Source: Kudoa neothunni (Eukaryota; Cnidaria). From it: DNA of 64,000 bases. Both the position numbers and the translations under genes were made by a program. A model generated the notes under the pieces. It saw only the letters and a list, made by a program, of their open reading frames with translations. It did no database searches and was not told where the DNA came from. Location of the stretch: positions 6,572,001 to 6,636,000 of the forward strand of contig OZ199840.1 of assembly GCA_964304625.1 (NCBI GenBank), in the 5' to 3' direction. This document shows, piece after piece, positions 48,634 to 60,681 of the stretch (its first letter is position 1; every line of letters starts with the position of its first letter).

Positions 48634-51205
48634 GGGGGGTATCCTACTACAAAAGTTCGGCATGTTCGCGAATTCGCAAAGTCACGATTCTTATATTCCA
48701 TGATTTAATTCATTTTTAAAATATTGAGTGACCAAAAAAAATCAAAACTTCAATTCTAGAATGTTACCTAAAAATCACTCACGCTTCGGCATCAATCGAC
48801 CGTCGCGCATATCAGCGCACACATATTTTCGCCCCTGTTTTGACGTAATTACCCTTCAAAAGCATACAATTTTAATAATTTTTAAATCTATATCATTTTT
48901 TCGTTCATTGGAAAAATTTTATATATAAATTGTTGCACACATAGAGGAATAATACTTAATATTTTTATTTTGGATAAATATAAAATTGAAAGTAATTTGT
49001 CATATTTCTTAAAAGGTGTATAATGATAAATTTATACATCATTACGTTAATCTGTTTCAATATAATTCCATCATCATGGTGGACTTTGTAATCCAGCTTC
49101 AATTTTACCTCATTTTGTTCCTCATGAATGCATTATTGGCGCACCTATGTGGTAAAGGATAGATAAAAACTCTGATGTATGGGAAAATTATCTCAAATAT
49201 AACACTACGTCTGCAGGTGACAAAAAGGAAAAAAACAATATATAGACTGATTTATTCAATAATGAGATCGAACAATGCATATATATATATATATATGTTA
49301 AAATTAATTTTATTTTTAATATTTATTTTCAGACGAGATTATAGGACTCATTTTTCCTAGCATCTTCACATTCTTTGGTGAAAATAACAAGTTAAGAGAA
49401 AATATATACTTTCGAGAATATTGACGATATCACTAACTTAGATTAACGGTTATTTCCGTGATGATTTAGATTATACAATCAAGACATTACAAAATCTTGG
49501 ATTGACACCAAGTTATTGTAAATGTTTGTGTGGCGGTCAAAATTTTTTTGCTAAAAGGAAAGATACTGATGATGGATATCAGTATAAATTCACTTTATGC
49601 AGAAAAAAGATATCGATTCGAAAGGGAACAATTTTTGAAATATCTAGACTTCCGTTGTGAAAGATCTTCATATTTATCGTTTCGATAATTCAACACCCAT
49701 CCATGACTTATGAGGAAATTCGAAAACATGTTGGAATATCTTCCAATTCCACCATAAGTGAATAGAAAAATGTAATATATGATTTTATGGCCTCTAAATT
49801 AGATGAGGAATTTTCAAAAATTGGCGGACGTGGAGTTATCGTTCAAATTGACGAGACCGCCATATCTAAAAGAAAATACAACGTGGGAAGGATTCTTCGT
49901 AATCAACAGTATTGGATGGTTGGTGTTATCGACGAGAATGGAAATTTTTTTTGCGCATAACTCAGAGAAGAAATAAAGACATTCTTGAAGGAATTATCCT
50001 TGACAGCGTCGAAGAAGAGTCGATCATTTGGACAGACGGTTGGAAAGGATATAATAGCTTGGCTGAGTTGGGTTTTGGACATAGGGTAGTTAACCATCGA
50101 AGGAGGTTTGTTTCCTCTGGGGGGAATACATACTAACAAAATCGAAGCTACCTGGGGCTTTTAAGCGTAAATATCGGAATTCAACGAATAAAAACCCAGA
50201 GACGCTTCCTCATTACGTGGCTGATTTTATTTATGTATCAGAAAAAAATATTTCGCCAAAGAATTATCAACGTTATTTAAATATATAATGATAAACAATA
50301 ATATATTTTAACTTTGCGATGTTTTCCGATGTGAGTCGCAGTCACTGTAATTTAGCCAATCAATCTATCTTTGGTGTATTGAAGAACACAGATGTAGATT
50401 GACAGCATTAACATAAATTTTAGAAAAAATATTGGCTATGGAATATTTCAACGAAGAGAGAAATTTTGTGTGGATCTAATAAAATAGTTGAAGTTGACGA
50501 ATGTCTACTAAGGAGGCGCTATAAGAACAATTGAGAAAAATATATTGGCAATGGCAAATTGTTTAAAATAGCAAATTAATACGCAAAAGAATCTTAGTCA
50601 ATTAACGCCTTCAGAAATGATATCCCAAAATAGTGTGAAAATATAATTTAAATTATTCATGGTATAATTATTCCCCTATAATATATTATCATTATATATT
50701 TCTTGATTCCATCATGCATTCGCACGCTTTAATATATATTCATTCGATTTATTGGCTAAATTTAGTACTAAGGCATATGAAAACAATATATACACTAAAA
50801 AATAAATTATATTATACTGTTCTGAAGTATGATTCAAGTCATTTGTAAAATTGACGTTTAGAAATTGCAATAGCATAGCCAAATAAAATCTGAACGTTAA
50901 CTCTAATAAATAATGCCTGCCAGGAGCTTTTCAATGAATCTAAAAATGATATAGATTTAAAACTTTTTAAAAATGTTTGCTTTTGAAGGTTAATTACGTC
51001 AAAGACAGGAGCGAAAATGTGTGCGCGCTGATATACGCGACGGTCGATTGATGCCGAAGCGTGATTTTTGGGTAACATTCTATGATTGAATTTTTGATTT
51101 TTTTGGTCACTCGATATTTTAAAAATGAGTTAAACCATTTGATATACGAATCGGGACTTTTTTAATTCGCGAACATGCCAAAATTTTGGAGCTGGATATT
51201 CCCCC
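48634..51205. mobile_element. Merlin-type DNA transposon with long terminal inverted repeats
   Basis: Terminal inverted repeats of about 280 bp (48634-48915 and 50925-51205) begin GGGGGGTATCC / GGGGGAATATCC and share long identical runs such as GCTTCGGCATCAATCGACCG and TGGCATGTTCGCGAATT-like tips. They enclose a transposase of the Merlin/IS1016 (ISXO2-like) superfamily. No convincing 8-9-bp target duplication is visible. Confidence 0.85.
49461..50287 (+). pseudogene. Merlin/ISXO2-like transposase, broken
   Basis: Plus-strand frames encode an N-terminal zinc-ribbon-like segment (CKCLCGGQNFFAKRK...CRKKISIRKGT), then YEEIRKHVGISSNSTISE. The DDE core follows with GGRGVIVQIDETAISKRKYN (first Asp), GVIDENG, WTDGWKGYNSL (second Asp) and, after a frameshift, VVNHRRRFVSSGG and IHTNKIEATWG (Glu region). 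Stops at about 49766 (SE*KN) and 49960 and a frameshift near 50125 disable it. The length and motif order fit the family. Confidence 0.85.
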
Positions 51206-53921
51206 ATTACCTAATGTTCTTATGTCTGTCAGTGTGCGTGTTTGCAGCAGTATGCATGTGTCATGGAGAAACTTTTTTTAAACACAGCTTTTAGTTTTCA
51301 TTTGAATAGATAATACAATTGATAAAAATCGTTCATCTACCTAGAAGTATAAATATAATCAACACCGAAGTCAAAAGTAAGAGATTTTCTGGTTGTTCAC
51401 TCAAATAGCCGATTACAAAGTATCTGGATAGTATTTAATGTTTATTTACTTCAGAGTAATAGTCAATTAGAATGAACTTTTACCCGCTGTACACTAGATA
51501 AATATTTTAATTATGGTATAAAATGTTGCATAAATGTTACATGTGTCTGTTTGGAGTAATTTTAAGACAGATAATGCCATTAGAGCCATATTTACAAGAG
51601 TTATTGCATTTCCCTTCAAATTTGAAGCATAACCAAATTATTTCCTATCCTCAGGCCTTAAGGTTAATATTAAAATCAATATACTGTTTTCTTTAGGCTC
51701 GCATTAATTCATTATGATATAAAAGCTGCATAAAAATATGCGACACCGCATTCTATACGTAGTTTAAGAATTTATATTCACGATTACTTGTGCACAAAAT
51801 ACAGTCGCTTCGCAATCTCAATACGTACTATGTAAGTTAATAATAAATTATTAGTCTATTCGACCTAACCCATATTTTCCTAAAGTTTTCGTTAATTTAA
51901 AATTAGTTCAATACGAAGAAATTTTTTTAGGGCAATCAAACAGCACGCTAATTTTTAAAGGGGTGAATTCCTTCAAGAAAACCAGTTGATGTTTAAGCAT
52001 TACTGTAATTTTTCAAACCAATAACACCTTTACATTTTTGATTTAATCGTATTTTGTTAATTAAATACGTATATTTTTGAACCAGTAAGTATTTTCGATA
52101 AAAAGCAAGGTTGGATTTATTTATAAATGGTGGAATTTTGTTACAATAGTGAATACGTAAGTTACCACTCACAGATTATTAAAACCTCATTAACATCCTT
52201 TATAAAATTGCAAAAAAAGGAGTAACAATTACTATTTTTATTTCTGACTCATCTTAGGTCGATTTTATTTTTTTATCGTTTGTAGACTAATAATACATTT
52301 TATAATTAGGATTAATTTTTATCGTAAGATTTTGAAAATAACTGAAAGTCCCGTTTAAGTTAGTTAATGATTTTGTTTCACAAATAACTGAACTTTAATC
52401 GCTAATTACATTTCTCTTAAAATTAAGGTCATCATAGTTTTGGTCAATAATTTGTAAAATATACTTAAAATTATTAATTAATTTCTCTCCATACCTCTAT
52501 TTATATTTGAATGAAAAGTGTGCGCATAATTTCGTTTATCTAAATCGTCACATTGCAAAAATAATGACATGCTTTAAAATGCATAAATTAAAATGGAAAA
52601 ATAAAATTTACAGGGTTGAAAGTGCTAATTAGATTAACTCTTCTGTAAAATTTCTCCATTCAACAATAAAATTAAAGTTAAAATTTTCCATCACACTGTA
52701 CCAGGCAAAACTGGGCATTAGCGCTATTTACTTAAAAATCAAAAAGGCTTTAGTCTGCGCCAGGTGTTAGCCCACATGACTGGGAAAGGAAGTCTTCGCG
52801 AAGCGGGGCTTTTGCGCTAATTTTAAATAGTTTTGGTTAAAAAATCAGAGTTAGATTTCTACTCCATTTTTACTTGGAAGGTATCGTTGAAGTAAAATTT
52901 TTTATATTTAATTGATACACTTTTTTATTCCTTATATTTATACTATAAAAACGGTTACAAGATTAGAGTGAATTATGGCCATTTATCTTGAATTCATTGG
53001 GTAAAAAAATGACTTTAAACATCACGAGGGGTAAATTTCTACTCTATTTTATTTGGAGGGTTAGTAAATAAATCGTAAAAACTTAATTAATGCATCATTG
53101 TCTTCTTAGTTTAATCTAATTTAATTTGGTTTTTAGTTAATATAATGCAGAAATCTTTTATAATTTTCATCCATCCAAATAATTAATGGATGAAAATTTT
53201 GAATTATCTAATTAACTTAGAAATGAGCCCGACTATTAATACATTAAAAGAAAAAAATAATAAGATATTATTTTTTTATCGAAAAAAGTTAAAATGAAAC
53301 TGGAATAATATAACGAAATTAACTTCATTTAATTCTTAAAACTGGTTATATATTCATGTAGGGTCAAATACACAAGATTTTTTGAGTGAGCTACGCCTTA
53401 TCATATATAGACTGTGGAGACTTCGTATTCTAGCCAAAAGAGAATGAAAGTCTGATTTGAGTTTGAAACTGCTGCATGAATCGATTGTTCAAATTTAAGC
53501 CTAACAATAACAGTACACAATTCAGAAATGGTTAATAGGTTTTAAAGAGATCATACACAATAATATCACCTATTTTGGTTATTTTTTAAATAGAAACTAG
53601 AATGAATCAAAATTAAACAACAAAAACTCTGCAACTGAAAGTTAAAATTTGAAATGTTCCAGAATTTACGTCCAGTAGAAACATTTTTGTTGGTGTCACG
53701 GTAATAAATAAAAGGTTTTCGTTCATCACATATATCCATATAAAAATGTGTATTATATATGAGATCACCATAAAATTATGACTATTAAAACGTTTGTATA
53801 TAATAGTTTATCTAAGAAAAGTTTTGTAAAATTTTGGCCGGCAATTTTTCAAAATAAATGATTATTTTCGTTCACTAAAACGGTCATTAAATTTGTGTCT
53901 AAATATTGACGATATACAAAT
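51206..53921. other. Long gene-poor AT-rich stretch
   Basis: No gene recognised. Near 52690-52830 is a sequence with CAGGCAAAACTGGGCATTAGCGC and CGCGAAGCGGGGCTTTTGCGCTA, resembling the end motif of the fold-back element at 2213-3770 and the repeat near 18630. The rest is AT-rich with scattered short palindromes. Confidence 0.4.
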
Positions 53922-54665
53922 TTAACCACCAATGGTAGAAGATGGTTTGTCACCGTTATAAACTTTCACGTCATCTAATGTGGATAAAAATTTCTGTATA
54001 TACTCTAGTTGTTTAGCCACGAAATGATATTTATATCTCAATGCTAAATGCGATTAGGTTACTTTGCCCACATAAACACATACCTTTACACCAAAAACCA
54101 AAAATGTTCTTGTGATACCTGTATTTTGATAATCGATCACGGAATTCTAATAGTGCTTTTTGAGAATGGGTGCCAGTTACACTTACATATTGTCGGAGCT
54201 TCCGCATGTCTCTTTCTAATCTTTTCTCTGCTTGAAGAAATTTATAGTGAATTTTACAAACAACGCTAATGCTTTTCCACATCACGGGCTATTATTGAAT
54301 ATATTGATAGATTAGCGTAAACATAAAAAATCACATACGTCTTTTTCTGTATATTTTAAAAAATCGGTTCGAGTTGGATATTTTACTTTAAAGGGTTTTA
54401 GAACATTGACCATTTCTAGAGTATGATTAGTGCGTAGTTTTCCAAATAATTTTCTATAACGTTTCCTTTTTTTCGCACGTATTGTATTTTGGATCCTTAT
54501 GGGTTTTCTTGGAAAAAACAACATTTTCTCTGTATATAACAATAAACAGATCAATAATTTTCTTAAAATTATATATTCATTACTAATGTATGGGAGCAGT
54601 GATTTTCTTTTTTTTCCAAACGAGTTGCTAAATAAAGTAAAAAGATATACTGGATAAATTTCCAC
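53922..54665 (-). CDS. Unidentified three-exon gene, up to 217 residues
   Basis: Exons 54665-54339, 54288-54084 and 54043-53922 join in frame across introns of 50 and 40 nt, both GT-AG, and end at TAA. The basic, helical product contains RAKKRKRYRKLFGKLRTNHT, DPVMWKSISVVCKIHYKFLQ and a conserved-looking end with KYHFVAKQLEYIQKFLSTLD and NGDKPSSTIGG. Met48 (54524, MLFFPRKPIRIQ) may be the true start because the first 47 residues are of low quality; that would leave 170 residues with a basic N-terminus reminiscent of mitochondrial or ribosome-associated proteins. I do not recognise the family. Phase-consistent tiny introns like those of the identified genes support it. Confidence 0.6.
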
Positions 54666-57199
54666 TTATCCTTATACGTCCAAATTTTCATTATGCAATA
54701 AAGTCTCAATACAATTTAACTTTTAATTCTTCCCCATATGACAATATGTAACGTCCATTAAGCTTAATGGATTAGTAGGTAAAGTTTCTTATGTGTCGCT
54801 CAGCGCCTTTAATTCAGTTAAATTTAAAATTAAGGAAAAAAAGGGTCTCGCTCTCGCGCGGACTTTGCAAGAATATAATCCACTGAATTCTTAGTGTTCT
54901 GCTTTTTCAAAGTTATGCAGTAGAACCTTGGAGGAATACTAATGAGGAAACATATATTGTAACGCTATTAAAACGTTATCTGAAGTATAAACGGTAACTT
55001 GGAAACATTTTAATTGTCCAAAGGCTATTGAATTAAAGTTATCATCAATAATTGATGATACACATTTTTTTTGAATTATATAAAAGAAAAATTTTCTATA
55101 AATGAAATTTTCAACCCCATAGAGTTAAGGTAGAAATAAAAAATAGATTTAATTGAAGCTGATAAATTGATAGATAATATGTGTAAGAAAAATAAAAATG
55201 TCTCAAAATTTCGAAATAATAGCATCGCTCAAAAATTATTTAAGGATTCAATACATTGATTTTATCAATACGCTAATTAATATATTACAAGAAAGTTAAC
55301 TGATATAAATAAAAGCAGAACGGAGAAATATGCATTTCCAATAGATTTTCAGTTTTAAAGCGAATAGAAAAAATTTCAGAGCTAATGAATAGGTACAATG
55401 AGAAAAGAATTTAAAGGCATGACCGATATACCTTTTTAAGACCAAGCGACAAATTATCATTTAAATAAATCTAAAATAGAATAATGGTTTGTAAAAAACC
55501 AAAAATGATTTACGGGTTGAATACAGCCTTAGCAAATAAGGAAGCTTGTTACTGTTTTATTAAGTTCATACAGTGACATTTCGTTCAAGCTACAATTGTA
55601 TACCAGGAAGATATTTACCTCAAAAAAGTTGTTTTATGTTAGCAGTCATATTCTATGAGATTCTTGATGTTTAATATAATATATTTAATAAATACAGCGG
55701 AAGAACTGTTATCCTCCTAAATAAAGCCCGTCTTCTTTTCAATCAAAAAATTTATTTAAAAATATAAAACTTTTTTTCTTACTAAATATATCACTAACAT
55801 GGAGAGGCGAATGAACCACGGTGTTCTCTAAAATTTAGAATCTAATAACAAAAACCCACATTGAGGCCACATGTTATTTTGCAAGAATACTACAGATGCT
55901 CGAAAAATTTTCATATCCACTAAGTGAAACTAAAATGCATTAAATAAGGCTGTTAATTCCATTAATGAAGTTATTTCAAAAACTCTTGATACTGTTATCA
56001 ATATGTGGTATTTTTGGTATCTGTAAAATTGATAGCTTAAATATAAATCTTCACTTAATAAATTTAATAAAATTATAAATCGTTCTAAAATATTATTAAA
56101 TGTCTTTTTATTTTAATAATAATATTATTTAAATAGTCGATTATTCGAGAGAGATGGGAATCGTTTATGGTAAAGGATCTGATTATATTTGGTTAATATA
56201 ATAATTTTAAATTGGTTGAACTCCTTAATTTTAATGTTGGAAGCAAAATAGTTCCAAGAACTCAATTAAAGTCGTTAACACAACTAGGTAAGTGTTAATG
56301 GTTGAAAATGTCTCGGCATTATTTTCTTGAACAAAGTTATTAAAATTTATCCAAAATAATTTGGAGTGAGAAAAATAATAAATAATCAGTATATGCATTT
56401 GCATGTTAACGTACGTTCCCTCTAAAAATCTGACAATACAGTGACCCTATTGGAGTTTCCACTTTAGATTAAGTTCCGAATTTGTTAAAAATAAATTTAA
56501 TATGTTAAAAGTAACAAACGTTTATTTTAAAATTTCTCCATTTTATAAGCCGAAATAAACAGATGTATTTGTTGTCTTAAAAATACGCTTAAACTTAGTT
56601 ATGTTTGAAATAAATCTTAAAAGCTGATAAGTTAACGTGTAAATTCCATTAAGCCTGCATAAATATATTATTTTTTTAGGTGTATTTATTCCCTATAATT
56701 AATTTGAACGAATTTTATAGTTTTATTGGCATTAAAAATTGTAACCAAACAATAATAATACAAATTTACAAATTTTTATATAGACGAATGAACCATAAAA
56801 TATTATTCAAACAATATTTATTTTTTAATCATTTTAGAAAAGCACAACAATTTAACCAAATTAATTTTAGAATTTTCTTGTTTTAAAAATTAAATATTCG
56901 CAAAATTAAAGTTATTTCATTCTACATATAATAAAATTGTTTATGTAATTACATCCGTCAATTACTATTAAACATGGTATGCATTAAATGAAAGTAATCA
57001 CCAAATCTTAATTGAATTTAATTATTTAAACATCATTATTCGGATATTAGAAATCATAAAAACTTTAGCGTTATATTAGTATTTTAGAGAATTGAATAAA
57101 TAAAAATAATTCATAAATTTACTATTGCTTGATTCATTAACTTTATTTAAATTAAAACTTGACGCAAAAGGTTTAATAAACGAACATCCATAATAAAGT
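54666..57199. other. Long gene-poor AT-rich stretch
   Basis: No exon series, transposase or RNA gene recognised. The open frame at 56680-56886 is Asn/Ile/Phe/Lys-rich low-complexity sequence typical of AT-rich noncoding DNA. Confidence 0.4.
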
Positions 57200-57941
57200 C
57201 TACCGTAGTTTGTGACTATGTCTTTTCCTGAATAGTTTCTTAGGTTTTCTAATACCATGAGAAAAGAAACCTCCTTTTTTGTTCGATGCAGGCGAGTCCT
57301 TATCTATAAGAACTACTCTATTCGGTTGCGGATTCATTGTAGTATCGTTTTCAATTAAATTTTGATCGTTTGATTGCTTCATGTTAATTGGAAAACTGAT
57401 ATTGTCAGTAGTATTTGCAACGTCAAATTGAAATTTAGGCTTAGCATTTGAATTGGAAAATAATTCTACAAGGTCTTTTGGATCCGTTGTGTTAAAGTTA
57501 TCAAGCTTTTCTTGCATTGAAATTTCCGGATGTGGTGTTATTATTTTTTCTTCAACATTCCCATTTCTTATATAAAATATTTAATTTGTATATATAAAAA
57601 GTGAATATGTTTATTTACATGTCAATATCTGAAGCTATTGGGAGTCTTTTGCTGGGATTAGATGTGCTAGTTAATTCCTCAGCGGTCGTAGTTGGAGAAA
57701 CCAAAACTTTCACATTTTCCATGTCATATGGGGGCACCAAAATATCCAACTTATCATCGTAGGGTATCGCCACATGGGTTCTTTTACATTTAATACTATG
57801 CTCGACATTTCGAACATTACCGCGTGTTATTCCCTTCATTTGTCGTCCTATATGCATCTCTTCATGATCGCATAACATTCGTTTGATTTTTAGCGATAGA
57901 ATCATCAATAACAAGTTTAGCAACACTTTACTAATAGTCAT
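57200..57941 (-). CDS. Secreted basic protein of unknown function, two exons
   Basis: Exons 57941-57619 and 57566-57200 join in frame across a 52-nt GT-AG intron and give 229 residues. It starts with a hydrophobic signal sequence (MTISKVLLNLLLMILSL), then a charged region, a Thr/Ser-rich stretch (VSPTTTAEELTSTSNPS) and a mainly hydrophilic second exon. It ends in a strongly basic tail (GIRKPKKLFRKRHSHKLR). Several N-x-S/T sites lie in the second exon (for example FNTTD and ANTTD). No domain is recognised. The signal peptide and low complexity fit a secreted, fast-evolving extracellular protein. Confidence 0.6.
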
Positions 57942-58432
57942 TGTGTGTTAGTTTTGATAGGTCTACTTTCTACGGATTAGTATGGAATGCGTCGTATGTG
58001 TTAAGATGAAATCGCCAATAATTCCTCAATTCAACTATATATAAATGTATTTACATTGTAAAAAGAAGTAAAAGCGTCTTTACAACCTTAAATAGGAAGT
58101 TTATTTTTGTTTTTAAAAAAAAATTACACATCTATTGAAGTACTGTTACTCAACTCTCTTGGTAGTAGGTTTGTAATGAGAATATTGATCAATAAATCGG
58201 TTTATAAACAAAATTAATTTATTAGTTTTAATGAAATAAAAAGAACTTAACATTTACCACTTCCCAATTTGGTTAAATATGTGATTTATGACGTCGGAAT
58301 TCGGGGTGGTATGCAGATAGTTTTGAATTTAAACATTTTTTAAAAACAAACTAAAAATAGATTCAATAATGATTTAAAAGTTTTTAAGCGTATAATATTT
58401 TTTACTTAAATTGGACTTTTTGTCCTTCTTAT
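57942..58432. other. Upstream flank of the secreted-protein gene
   Basis: AT-rich; probably contains the promoter of the minus-strand gene. Nothing specific recognised. Confidence 0.35.
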
Positions 58433-58436
58433 TTAA

Positions 58437-60285
58437 CCTTCCCAGCGCGTCAAAATCGGCTATACATTTAGTGCTTTTAGGGTCTATTAGACCCCACTTT
58501 TTTATTTGATATTATGAATTCAAATAATTTTTAAAACTTCATCATGCAAAAATAAAAAAATTCTATCGACAAAATCGCACAATATTGGCAAAAAACATTA
58601 CCGGCGAAATTTTCTGATGTCACCCGAATAATGATAGACTATATATTCTTGTTACAAAAATTTCCCCGAAATATTACGTAAGAACTTTCAAAAATATTTA
58701 AAACAATGTGTTATGAATTATCTCATATATAATTAATTAGATTAAAATTTGACGGCACAACAAAATAGTTATCAACCAAATGGACTTAAAAGGTCTCCAA
58801 TGTTCAACTTAAACGCATATATCAATGTAAACGTTAAAATTTACTTTCTGCGACCTTCCCTATTATTGTCTTTGAGTTTAAGGGCATTGTAATATATTAT
58901 TTACATCAGATCTACAATATAATCGATGCTCTGCCTCTAATTAACAATTTATTATGTACGTCAAAACAGAAACCTCATTCCGCAAAAATATGAAAATTGT
59001 AATGTAATTCAGACACTTATTTGTGTCAAATGAACTGTTATAACATGCACGTTCGAAATGTTCTTCGAGGCAATGTTTCTTACATACAACACATATGCAT
59101 TGTTTTACGATCACGGTTTCTTGGGCTTACAGTACATTGTTTATGGGATTTTTTGGAGCAGTATTGGTGCGATTTGGATTTTCTGCTCTTAATTAAGTTA
59201 CAAAATTAGTGCCAAGGAACTGCTGAAGGAACGGAATGTGCTAGCGAGATTCTCCAAAAATTAGTCTCTTGATTTTTTCATTAATGAATATGATTTTGTA
59301 TAAGCAAAACACGTTTAAGAGATTTATGTCGATATTATAAAAAATAACTTCTGGCCCACGTCTGGAATATCTTTTTGAGCTTATGGAGGTGAAAATCCGA
59401 TGAATCGTATCAATAGCTCATTTAATTTTTGTATAATAATTGATACCACCTGGCTTCTTCTTTTCATCGTTCAATATATTTGTATAAGCAGTTTAATTGG
59501 CTAAGATTAACAAATCCTTATTACTTTAGGGACATAAAAGGCTAAAATTTTCTTTTCACTAAACAGAAAAAGTGAGATAAACGATTCCCTTGTTGTTTTT
59601 TCATTATACGCGAAACATTCCTCTTATTAGCTCTAAGTGTTCTAACCATGGTAAGAGCCATTTTCAATAACTGCAAGCTCTTTGCAACAATGATTATAAT
59701 ACTGAAAGTCAAACATATTGGCATTACATGCAACATTTCTGTAAAAATTGCCATTCAAAAATATGCCAAAAATCTGTTATATGAAAGAGTCTCTCGACTG
59801 CAACATTTTTAAGACAAGAGGTCTTACTTAAAAAGTTTTCTTTTAGTATTTTGGAGGTTTTTAAGGCTTCTGCAGCCCAGATAAAATTATTGTCATCATA
59901 TTCAGATAAATCAGTCGCAGAATCAATAAAATCAGAGGAATCGATGATTTCACTGAAGTCGGAATTATAACCGGCGGAATATATTTCGTTAAAGGCCTCC
60001 GTGAAGACAAATTTTCATAATAAGATCGTTGGCAAGTATATCTCATTTTTCTCTTTATTTCGCCCATAGATTTTGCTAATATTCTCAATTCCATTTTATT
60101 ATAATTTTATACATAAAATGAAAAAATGAAATTGTGGGGTCTATTGGACCCCAAAAGCATCAATTGTATAATTTTTATTTTATTTTTCATTCATTAATGA
60201 TAATTCAAAATTTATTTTCAGACTTACAGTGTAAGAAATCTGATAAGAATAGACCGAGTTTTGGAAATTTTAGATAATTGGAAGG
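58437..60285 (-). mobile_element. piggyBac element with decayed transposase
   Basis: The left end TTAA (58433-58436) then CCTTCCCAGCGCG is followed by a palindrome GGGTCTATTAGACCCC. The right side has GGGGTCTATTGGACCCC near 60136 and ends GGAAGG (60280-60285) with a mutated ACAA in place of TTAA. The minus-strand transposase is broken: an N-terminal frame at 60094 (MELRILAKSMGEIKRKMRYT), an acidic SDFSEIIDSSDF stretch, then LTMVRTLRANKRNVS (family GTLRKNKRxIP). Further on are KKKPGGINYYTKIK, RYSRRGPEVIFYNIDINLLN, and the C-terminal finger CCVCKKHCLEEHFERAC near 59040-59090. Many stops are present. A family distinct from the other copies. Confidence 0.75.
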
Positions 60286-60677
60286 ACAAAATATTTTTAT
60301 TACGTGAATTAGTCAAATTCTAATATATGATACATAAATTGTTTGGCAAGCGAATAAAAATGCTCCTATTACAATGTTGAACATATTCTCTTAACTTTCT
60401 CTCTACATACATAATGGAATTAGAATTATTCTATGATGCTTAAAAATCATTAAGTCAATCGAACTCATACTCATCTATTGGGTCAATGTATATTATATAA
60501 AATCTAAAAACAAGATCTATGCAACCAATCTCATTGTAAACTGTAAGCTTTTCTTTTCACAAATTTAGCATAATCAATTGCTTTGTATTGTCTCAATTTG
60601 TAGAAACAGAATGTAGCGAATTTTTCAAGCAACATTTAAATTCCAAAAATAATATGGGCTAAGCTGCCCTAAATTCC
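60286..60677. other. Short spacer between two piggyBac copies
   Basis: No recognisable content; AT-rich. Confidence 0.4.
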
Positions 60678-60681
60678 TTAA

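Noticed and set aside
49461-50287. Bacterial contamination, because of the ISXO2-like transposase
   Set aside because: The gene sits between long inverted repeats in AT-rich eukaryotic sequence and is broken. Merlin elements are a known eukaryotic branch of this superfamily.
56680-56886. Plus-strand open frame rich in Asn, Ile and Phe
   Set aside because: Composition is what random AT-rich DNA gives, and there are no neighbouring exons.
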